Origin: Pontederia crassipes
Lineage: Eukaryota > Streptophyta > Magnoliopsida > Commelinales > Pontederiaceae
DNA: 64,000 nt
Direction of reading: 5' to 3'
Assembly: GCA_030549335.1 (NCBI GenBank)
Contig: CM060196.1
Location: 25,254,501 to 25,318,500, forward strand
Position 1 is the first letter of the stretch, and every line of letters begins with the position of its first letter. Shown here piece by piece: positions 12,840 to 24,800 of this stretch. The notes below the pieces were generated by a model. That model searched no databases. It saw nothing but the letters and a program-made list of their open reading frames with translations, and was not told the origin of the DNA. Both the position numbers and the translations under genes were made by a program.

Positions 12840-15800
12840 ATGACCATCTCCGCTCTCTTGACTCCGACCTCCACCGGCGCCGCCGCCACCACCAACACTC
12901 CGCTCTCCTCTCGTCCCCTCCTTTTCTCCTCTTCCCCCTCCGGCGCGCCTGCCTTTTTCTTTCTCCCTCGAAACTCTCGCCGGTCCCTCCGCCTCCGACG
13001 CTGCCGCCTCTCCCTCCGATGCTCCGCCGCTTTCGCCGCCTCCGCCGAGTCCCCGCCGCCGGAGGCCGTCCTGGCCGCTGACTCCTCTTCAGCCTCTTCC
13101 CCCGCTGCCTTCATCTTCGGCGGCCCGAGGGAACTCTCCGGATCTCAGGCCCTCGTAGACGCTCTTCCACCACCAGCGAGGATCGCCGGGTCCGCCGTGT
13201 TCGCCGCCGCCGCTTTGGCCGCAGGTTTCGGACTAGGTGACCGGCTAGGTGGTTCGCGGGTCGTTGGGTACGCTGGAGCCGCGGCTCTTGGGGTTGCCAG
13301 CGGGACTGCCATCTATGCCATCAACTCCAGCGTTCCGGAGGTAGCAGCCATCAGCCTGCACAACCTAGTTGCTGGATATGACGATCCCACTGAACTCCGC
13401 AAAGATGAAATTGATGCCATTGCACATAAGTAGGACTCTGTCGCTCTAATATTTAGCTTAAAAATTTCTGCTTTAAGCGATAACTTCTGCATTTATTAAA
13501 TTACTGATCGAAGTTTATTTGTGTATTTGTTAGCTTCGTTTCTTCGTAATAACTGCTAGACATACATGGTTTACAGTAGCAGTGTGCATTAATCATAACT
13601 TTTTCTCTGGAATATGTCTGGTATTGCAGATATGGTGTTAGTAAGGAAGACGAGGCATTCAAAGCAGAGCTTTGCGACTTGTATAACCGGTGAGTGGTGG
13701 CACACTTATGTATGTGCAAATTCCTTGATGTTTCTTTCCTGTTTGAATGTCAACAGAATGACTGAAAATGCTTGAAGCGTTAAACTGTGCCCATGATGCA
13801 TATTACTCTAGTAAATAAACCATACTATAGGTAAAACTAGAAGAAGAAATCGGGAACTATATAATATATTTCTCATCTTTGAAAATGTGAAGATAAACCC
13901 AAATACCATGCTTTGAAAGAAGTTGATACATGCACAATTTATCATTAATAAAGGATGTATCATGGATGCTTCTTCTTCAACTCGCTTCATCAGTAGTCCG
14001 TTCAGTTCTTGTACAAGAAAATTGGAGGAGATTCGGTTGACTAATTGATGCTAACATCATTTCATTGTCACATGAGTACTTTTAAATTACTTCAGAATTT
14101 AAGTTTCAATTTTTTTATGAAACTAGAAAGGATGGTTACCAAGAGTAGCCTCCCATTTTATTGATCATGGGCATACCTACGTGGTCTTTTAGGGGGTCAA
14201 TTGACCCCATAACATTTGGCAATATTTATTTTTATTTGTATGATCATACATTAATAATTGATAAAGGTAGATAAATTAAATAATTTATCACATAAAATTT
14301 CCAGCAAAATCAAATATTGCAAATAATTTATTCATATTGTTTTTTTCTTTATTTTTTATGATTCGTCTCTTTTGAAAACTCATTTCTCTTTTTATATATA
14401 TAAAAAATAATAGCTAAAACAGAAGTATTGGAACATAAATTTATTGTGCATTAACAAATTCTTCTAAGTCTATTTTATCTTATTAGTTATTACTTCCATT
14501 AGACTCCTAATCTTATATATTTAGAAATTCATCGTTATTTTTTTAGTAAAAAATTCTGTGCCATTGAATGCTAACTTGAAGGGTTCATAATTTATGAATT
14601 CTTTCAACATTGTTTAATTTATTAGCTAATAAAAATTGAAATAACAATTTATAAGCACATGAAATAAAATTCACTAATTGATACCATATTATATTTTAGA
14701 TTATGCGACTATTGAAACAAATACATAATTCCTTGATTTAAAATATTTTTGTTCCCTTGGTATGAATTCATTTGATTTTAAGTATTTATTAGTAAGTGTT
14801 TTTCTTTTATGTTTTTGTAAAAAGTTAAGCAATTATAGTTGCACCCATATCCAATAGGGTCCTAGGTCCGCCCCTGTTATTGATATAATGAGTATTTACA
14901 TGTACTAGTTACATCAAACTGAAACTTTTAGCTTTCTATCCAGTCCGTTGCTACTTGCTAAGCATGTCGTTAGCATAACTAGATTTTCCACATATATTCT
15001 TTCTTCTCTAAAAAGGGCATCCATTTCACTGGAGCCAAATGGACTAGAGGATAGCAAATGGCTGCACTCAATGTCTTCGAGGGATATACACCTCTATTGG
15101 TGGCTCCTGATACGCACCGCATCTAAGTGAATCCCAGAAGAGAGCTGCGAATTGAGTGTTATTCCATCTGCACCGGGCTCTTTGCCAAACCACTGTTGCA
15201 ACCGGGCGTGCAAAGAACATTGGTTCTTTCGGTATTAGAATGCCATGGTGATGTGCGTAATTTTATGGAGATCATATAAGTTATGTTTTTATGCAACGCT
15301 AATAAAATTTTCTAACTATTCAACAAAAAAACTATGACATAGTTATATAATATTCACTTTTTCAATGGTCAAAGACGTAAAAGGTATGAGGCAATTTCTA
15401 TCTTGATCATAGTGGCAAAGGTTGTGCAATTGTGCTGATCACACTATTATATTGGTTATTCTTTATGGGCATCACATGTTATTCTGCAAAAAACAAAGAG
15501 CCAAGAGTTCGTTGATGGCCTTCATGCTAAAGCAGTTCTAGAGTCTGAGAATTGGTTTAAATTAATTGTTCGGAATAAGTGAGTTGTTTTTTGCTGTCAT
15601 CAGATATAAAGACAATCCAAAGAAGATTGTTTTTTTTTTTTGGCATTTGACTGTGTTTTTTGTTCTTAAAAAGGAACCCACAAGTGCATGTTTCTTGAAA
15701 AAGTACCAAAATGGAACTTTTTTCCCACACTTCAACCAAACACACATTTTATCTTTCATTTTAATTTCAAGAATATTTTACATACTAATGGTGATGGGTT

Positions 15801-18800
15801 TTGATTGTTAACGTTGATAATTCCTACATTTATCTCTTAAATGGTTACACTTCCCTTGAGGCAGGTATGTCTCCTCCGTGTTTCCACCAGAAGGTGAGAA
15901 CCTAAAAGGGAATGAAGTCGATCTAATTTGCCAGTTTAAGGAAGCTCTAGGACTGGATGATCCGGATGCAGCATCTGTTCATGTGGAGGTAAAACTTCTA
16001 GCATATTTCATGAAGTTTAATCAAATTGAAGAATGTTCGGTTTTATTTCTATTATTCCTTCTGTGTTTGGTCCTTATAGATTGCAAGACGTATCTACAGA
16101 CAAAGGTTAGAGACGGGGGACCGTGAGGCTGATGTGGAGCAGCGCAGGGTAAACTGTCTGTCTACAAAACTACTGAATATTGTTTGGTCTATTCAAGACA
16201 TTAATCTTATTTCGTAGTTCTTTCTCTACTTTCATTTTTTATCCAGGCATTTCAGAAACTCATATATGTTTCTACTCTTGTATTTGGGGAGGCATCGAAG
16301 TTCCTCTTGCCTTGGAAGCGACTTTTCAAAGTTACTGATGCTCAGGTACTTCATGTGTAGAGAATTATTTCCAACAACAAACAACAACAAAGCCTTATCC
16401 CACTAGGTGGGGTCGGCTACATGGATCATACGACGCCATTCCGCTCGTTGATCCATGTTCATAAGATTCGACAGGATTTTATGCTGGCTGTCGGGGCCTA
16501 ACACAACCCTCCTCCTTTATCCGGGCTTGGGACCGGCTATAAAATATAGGCGGAGTTGTGTAGAGAATTATTTCCAAACAAGTAAAAATAAAACTGTTGT
16601 ATTCACTATTAAATTTTCAAGGAATGTTCAGCACTTCAGCCAATTAAATTCGATGCTTTCTTGTGATACTCCAGAATTATGACATAGATTATTCTTTAAG
16701 CTCCTCTGGAAAAAGATTATTTCGTTTGGTTGGAGAATAGATTCCAGAACATTGAAGTATTCTCGGAAGATAGCCAAACACGAGTCGGGGTAAAAATATT
16801 TTGGTCAAACTTTATTTTTAAAAAAACCGTCTAGGAACTCGTGAAACCACTATTTTTAATCCCAAAGTGAGAATATAATTATTCTTGCCAATTCTTTGAC
16901 CATTTTTTATTTTTAATCATCTATTTTATATTAATATTTTTAGTATTATAATAATAATGAGCATCAACTATTTATAATAAAATATTTAAATTACCAATGA
17001 CGGTTAGGTCAAGTGGTAAGTAGCTTGTCCGGAAGTCTCGAGTTCGAAACCTGTCATATGCATAATATTCTCGCTGGGAGCCTCACTTGCTATAGCCCGG
17101 CATGCGACCTGGGGCGACACATATTAGATTAGTCGGGCGATAGACCACTTCGGATACTGTGGTGGCAACCGAAAAAAATATTTAAATTATAAAATGCCAT
17201 TTTTTTAAAATTTATTCTCTTCGAATCGAGGAGGTAGAGTAAGAATCTACCTAATGTTTATTTTATTCCAACAACAACAACAACAAAGCCTTATCCCACT
17301 AGGTGGGGTCGGCTACATGGATCATACGACGCCATTCCGCTCTATTAGTAACCAAATCTTTCGGTATATTATTCACCAATAGATCTTGCTCTATTAGTTC
17401 GCCAAGTGTCCGCCTTGGCCTCCCTCTCCCTCTTTTAATCGGACTCCAGATTATTTGATCTACTCTTCTTACTGACGCATCTAATGGTCTTCTCTGAACA
17501 TGACCAAACCATCTCAAACGATTCTCTACCATTTTCTCACTAATAGGAGCCACTCCGACTCGTTCACGTATATGGTCATTCCTAATCTTATCTAATCTTG
17601 TATGACCACACATCCATCTCAACATCCTCATTTCGGCTACCCCCACTTTACGTTCATGTTGTCCCTTCATTGCCCAACATTCATTACCATATAACACTGC
17701 TGGCCTTATAGTAGTACGATAGAAATTTCCTTTAACTTTATTGGGTACTTTTCTATCACAAAGAACTCCAGTGGCTTTCCTCCACTTACACCAACCAACT
17801 TGAATTCTATGATTAACATCGTCATCAATCTCACCATCTTGTCTTACAATTGATCCTAAATATTTAAACTTTGTCACTTGAGGAATTATATCCTCCCCTA
17901 GCCTAACTTTCAAATCGTCTCTAAGTTGTTTATTTGTGAAATTGCTATGCATATATTCTGTTTTATTCCTACTTAAACGAAAACCCTTTGACTCCAACGT
18001 ATTTCTCCATATTTCCAATTTTGTATTAATCTCTTCTCTTGAATCCGCTAAAAGTACTATATCATCCGCAAATAGCATGCACTTAGGTACCTCCTCTGTG
18101 ATACTCTCGGTTATAGCATCGATAACTAAATTAAATAGATACGGACTTAAAGCTGATCCTTGATGTAGGCCAATTCTTATAGGAAATTCATTTGTCTCAC
18201 CTCCGAGTGTCCTAACCCTAGTCAATGCCCCATCGTACATATCTTGTATTACCTTAATGTAGGCAACATTCACCCTCTTCTTTTGCAAGGCTTTCCAAAG
18301 TACATCCCTTGGTACCCGATCATACGCCTTCTCTAAGTCAATGAAAGCCATATGTAAGTCTCTTCTCCTACTTCGATACTTCTCCATCATCCCCCTTAGT
18401 AAATAAATCGCCTCTGTAGTGGATCTTCCTGGCATGAACCCAAATTGTCTCTCAGAAATACTAGTCTCCATTCTCAATCTATGCTCAATCACTTTTTCTC
18501 ATAATTTCATAGTGTGACTCATAAGTTTAATCCCTCTATAATTTGCACAATTCTGAATATCCCATTTATTTTTGTAAATAGGAACTAATGTACTTAATCT
18601 CCAATCATCAGGCATCTTTTTCGACCATAAAATCTCATTAAATAGTTTACATAACCACAACACACCTTTTTCTCCTAAACATTTCCAAACTTCAATCGGT
18701 ATACCATCCGGTCCAACGGCTTTACCATTCTCCATTTTCTTAAGAGCTTCGCTAACCTCCGAGACTCTAATTCTACGATAAAATGACCTATTAAGCTCAC

Positions 18801-21800
18801 ATTCGCTAACTGTCAAGTCCTCCAAATCACAACGGGAACCTTCACATTCATTATTAAATAGCTTATAGAAATACTCTTCCCATCTGTTCTTAATATCTCC
18901 TTCAGTAACTAAAACCTTGCCAACTTCATTTTTTATGCATCTTACTTGATCCAAATCTCTCGACTCCTTCTCTTTATTCCTTGCAATCTTGTAAATCCTT
19001 TGTTCACCAGCCTTTGTCCCTAACTCCTTATAAAACCCCTCATATGCTTTAGCACGAGCATCACTAACTGCCTTCTTAGCCTCCCTTTTCGCCAAACGAT
19101 ACTTTTCCCAATTGTCAGAACTATTGTCCAAGTGTATCGCCTTGAAACAATTCTTCTTATTACGCACCTTTTCTTGGACCTCCTCATTCCACCACCAAGT
19201 CTTCTTATCTCGTGGTCCAAAACCTTTTGATTCTCCTAAAATGGCTTTAGCAACCATTTCAACCTTTTTTGCCACATTCTTCCACATGATACTAGCATCT
19301 CCTTCTAACTCCCACACACTTTCCTCTAATAACTTACTTCTAAAAGTCTCTCGCTTCTCCCCCTTTAACTGCCACCACTTGATCTTTCGATCAAAAACTG
19401 TTCGGGATTTTGGTTTTATACATTTCATTTGCATATCAAGAACTAACAATCTATGTTGTGTAGTCACCCCATGCCCAGGAATTACTTTGCAATTAGTACA
19501 GCGTCTTTTATCAGTATTTCTTGTCAAGAAAAAATCGATTTGAGACATATGAGTTCCACTTTTGTATGTGATTAAATGTTCCTCTCTCTTCCTAAAACAA
19601 GTGTTGATAATCTTAAGGTCGTATGCTAAAGAAAAATCAATAATAGTTTGTCCTTCCTCATTCAACTCCCCAAAACCAAAGCCACCATGAACCCTTGCAT
19701 GTGGTCCTGCCTCTTTACCAACATGTCCATTAAGGTCTCCCCCAATATAAACTTTCTCGGTTGTTGGTATACTTTCAATCAAACCCTCCATATCTGCCCA
19801 AAACTTCTCCTTGAGATGTGATTCTGCTCCTACTTGGGGTGCATATGCACTAATAATGTTCATAGTCTCCTTTCCAACAATTACTTTCACGAATATGATT
19901 CGATCCTCAATCCTTTTAACTTCCACAACATTCTTCCTCCATTCTGCATCCGCGATAATACCAACACCATTCCTTCCATTTACCTTACTTGAGTACCAAA
20001 GTTTGGAACCATTTAACCTAATCTCTTTACTTCCCTCTCCTACCCATCTAGTTTCTTGCAAGCATAAGATACTAATCTTACGCTGGTCCATTACTTGTGC
20101 CACCTCGAGGCGCTTCCCATTCAACGTCCCAATGTTCCAAGAACCTAATCTGACCTTAGTCTCATGAACTAGCTTCTTTAACCGCCTCCGTCCATTAGAG
20201 TGCGGTAGCCCTTGCTCATTTAACACTACATTCAGGCGAGGATGCAGCGGCTCTTGCTCTCTTATCACTGTACCCGAGCTGTACAGCGCGTTACTTACGG
20301 GTAACGACCTAGCATTAACACAATATATTCGTTGATCCATGTTCATAAGATTCGACATGATTTTATGCTGGCTGTCGGGGCCTAACACAACCCTCCTCCT
20401 TTATCCGGGCTTGGGACCGGCTATAAAATATAGGCGGAGTTTATTTCTATAATGTTTATTTTATTCCATTCAATTTTATTTTGCAACTAAATGACCCCTA
20501 AGGGTACATTAACATTCTGCATTCCTCAAGAAAGGAAAAAAGATAATGATGCAGTACGGTTGGCTCTTGTATGTAAGTGATGATGAGGTTTTTATAAGAT
20601 GCATTGCTCATAATATTGCAAAATGCTGTTTTACTTATATTTTTTTATCTAGTTTAAAATGATAATGTAAATAATAGATAGCCTAAATTAGTAGTTTCCT
20701 TGACCTTAATATTCTCTGGATTATTAGATTGTCACAATGTTGATTTCATTTGTTAATTGTCATGTTCCATTTGATTTGTTAGTTGGCACAAACTTTATAT
20801 CTTACAACGTCTCACAAGACAAAGCTCTCTGTACTCTGGCGACTTTTCTGGCCGGTGCCTGGGCCATCTGGCTCCAGCGCAACCGGGTCATTTTTGGGGG
20901 GGAGATGTGTCAGGCGGACAGTATTATACACCACATGTTTTATCTTCTTCGGGAGTGGGGTTGTGTCTAGCGTCTGTACTCTTCCTTTTTTGGCACTCTC
21001 CCATGGAGAGTTTTTTGTACATGACATTTCCCTTTCAGTAATATATATACATGGATGGCAACCAAAATGGTAGTCATCCTTTCCCTCCTAAAAAAAAAAG
21101 ACAAAGCTCTCTATCTTACATATTCATGCTTTGTCCTATTGTCTTCATTTCCACATATATTTAGTTGAATCCACCAGTGATGACATTTGTCTCTAATTTG
21201 TTTCTTAAATACTTTTTAAACCGCTTTAAAAGAATGTTTCCTAAAGCTCTATATCATTTGATGGCAGGTTGAAATTGCTATACGAGACAATGCTCAGAGA
21301 CTGTATGCTTTTAAGCTGAAGTCTGTTGGTAGAGGTGACAAATTTTCTTATGCGAGTCATTAATGTAACTTTATTCCTGAAGAGAGTCATTGACAAAATC
21401 TGATTTGGGCTATTCTGTTCTCCATGTTTTGAAGGTTTCCTCTGTCTTATTTTTTTAATTTTTTCGTTATTCTGTGGACTGGGATGTGATTCTTGCATCT
21501 CGATTCATGTTTAATTCGTTTTTCATTATTATATGACTATACAAGTTTTCTGTTACACTGCCGCGATTGATGAGAAGAAATTAAATGCATATTTTATGCT
21601 CAAATTATGCACATGCACAAAAGAGCCAGACATAAAACCAACTTAATCTATAACTATGAGGCATTTTGGACTATCTAATATTGTTGTTACAGCCCTTTTG
21701 CAATAAAATTTCTTGTCAATGGTCAATACAGGATTACTTTTGTTATGATGGCTTCAAATTCTCCTGTGTATCTTGAGATTTTGTCCCTTTGGAGAGAATC

Positions 21801-24800
21801 TTAGCCTTTTGGAATCAACTGCCCTCAACAAAAAAAAAAAGAACTTATGGAATAAACAATTTTTAGTAGCTTGTATTTAGTGACCCATGGTTGATTAGTT
21901 AATTTGTGTAATCTTCAAGTTTTCTTCTAAATGAATGCCACTTGTTGTTTAATTCTGGACATTGTCATTCTTTTAGTATTACTTTTACAAGTCTGTTTCA
22001 TTGCACTTATTATCTTCTTCTAGACATTGAGGTGAAGCAGTTGATTGCTCTGAGAGAATCACAATTTCAGTATAAGCTTTCTGATGAGGTACTTGTTAAC
22101 TGTCAATTCCTTTTGTCTGTCATATTTCTCACTAAAAATAATTAAACACCCAATCATCATAGCATTGGAAAAGGATCCACATTTCATTGCCCGTCACATT
22201 TATAATTATTTTTATAAATGAAATTTCTACTGTAACATAGCAATCATAGTTTAAGTAAAGTTATATGATAATATGGGTATGAAGTTCACTTTCTTCCACT
22301 AGATAATATTTGAGTTCTCAGATAGACTTAAAACATAAAAATAAATCTTGATACCACGAGAAAAAGAACTTCTTTCTGGAAAGAAGGAAAAAGAAAGAAC
22401 ATAATGTAGAACTACATTAATTTGGATGTTTTCTTGTTCACCAAAATGAATTTATTTAATTGTTTAATGCTTCATCCATCTTCATATTACGTTTACAATA
22501 ATGTACTTCATACATCCTTTTTGATCAAGGATTGGGATTGAGACCATTCTATTTTGGCACTCACGTGCACATCTATTTCTTTTTGGTGTTTTTTGGCTAC
22601 CCCTCACACCAGTGTCATATCTTTGCTTTTTAAGACAAACAAATGACTGCCCAACCATGTAGACATCCTTTCTCCTTTCAGAAAGAAAGTATTTTCCCGT
22701 TGCATGAGCCTTTCTTTTCATGAGAGACTTCATAATGTTCAGGTAGCCTGAGCTTGTTACATAATTGGCTCAGGTATTATTTTAAGAGATAAGATCTTTT
22801 TCCCCTATACTATCAGGAACAACTATATTTAAATGGCTAATTTTACAGATTGCTGCTGATATGTTCAGAGAACACACGAGAAAATTGGTTGAAGAGAACA
22901 TCACAACAGCACTTTCTGTCTTGAAGTCACGGACAAAGGCAATGTATGTTTGCTTAAGTTTTGTGATATAGCTTCCCTTCAAAATTCTTTTCAGCCCTTA
23001 TATACTTCACCTCCCCTGGACGACTAGCATTTTCTATTCATCCTTTTATCTCTCAAAGAATATTTTCTCTTTTAAAAGAAAAAAAATCTTTATTATATAA
23101 CCTATGAGAGTATCCTAATGCTTTTGGCACTCTTCAGGTTTCCTGGAATTTCTGCTAAGCATTTCCTGCAGTATTCTTTGTAAAATCATAACCTTTTAAT
23201 TGTTTTAAAGTTGCTCATGAGCGTCTCTTAAATGGCTAGCCATTACTCATGTGGCGATCATTTATAGCCATTCTGCATGTATTCTTGAAAAGTTAATGGT
23301 TGGTCTGGTAACAGCCAAAATAAAAGAGATAAAAACAAAACAACTTACTGTTGGAAGATCGTCCTGTATCTGGAACCGTAGATAGGTTTCCATTCTATTT
23401 GTATTCCTTTCACAATGGTAATTAGACTATCTTTTTTCTAGGAAAGTCCACTGCCTTAGAACCTGAGATAACGTTTTTTAATATATTGGAAGATTCCTGA
23501 TCTCTTGTTGCCTTACAATCAAAATTATTGCTTAATACTTTTCTGACATGGTTTCCTATTGCTGCATGTTATGAATATAGCAAGGGAACAGTGCAAGTTG
23601 TTGCAGAGCTTGAAAAGATTCTGGCATTTAACAATTTGTTAGTGTCACTAAGTCAACAGCCGGAAGCTACACAGTTTGCTCCGGGGATTGGACCTGTGTC
23701 TATATTAGGTGAGATCTTAAAAACTATACGTGACTTAGTGTGTTCCCTGTTGCATATTAGTGATGCGATACATGTATCTTAATCAGGTGGGGTATATGAT
23801 GGTGATAGGAAGATAGATGATTTAAAACTGCTCTACAGAACATATGCAGAAGAATCTTTTCCAAATGGACGTCTTCAGGAAGAGAAGGTCAGTAACTATA
23901 GTCAGATTTTTTCTTTTCAATGTTCATTCACACTTCATATTGAAATATATTCATATTGAAGTCATATGATAACTGATAAGTTTGTTGGATCTTCTTGGTA
24001 ACTGGCTTGGGCTTGCACTGGGAACTTTGGTGCAATGAACTACATGCTATTTTCCTTCTGCTGTTTGGTCTCCATGTGATCTGTGCAAACCTAAATTATT
24101 AAGGGTGCTTCAAAGAATTTGTAAATCCTGGAATAAGAATATCTACTTGCTACTTGGAAAGGAATAGTATGACATTGTGAAGAGAACTTATGACCTATTT
24201 ACTAATGATCAAAATAACGCCTATGATTCTGAGTGGTAGTTTGTTAGCTATACTGCTATATTAAATTTGTTGACAGATTGTGCATTTTATAACAAACATG
24301 GGTTCACATGAAATCAACATTAGCAAGGAAGGACTTTCCATTTTAAAGAAAGAGGCCCCGAGCGCTCTCCCCCACGTCTCCGGTAACCCCTACCGGCGGC
24401 GTCACCCCTCGTCCCCGGCAGCCCCTGCCGGAGGCGCCACCTACTACCCCAGCCCTGGGCGATCATGCGCCGCAGAGTCCAGCAGCTGGGGGACGGGTGG
24501 GCGACTTTCTCCCGACCAGCGTCCAACTCGACGCCTCAACAACAACGCTGACTCCAGTCTCGCTGCTACAGGTGCCTAGCCATTTCGCCCGCGACTGCTC
24601 CGCCCCTGTCCGCTGTCTTCGCTGCGGGGGGAGGGCTATCGGAAGGCGGAATGTCCGGCAGGCCTCCGAACTCGCCCTACGACTGTGCCTGCGCGCAATG
24701 AGCTAGAAACAGAGAAGATGACGTCTCCTCCCATCGCCATCCCCTGGTCGCCAGAGATTCAACAGGGCGTCGAGTTTCTCCGTCACTGTCTCGTCGGTGT

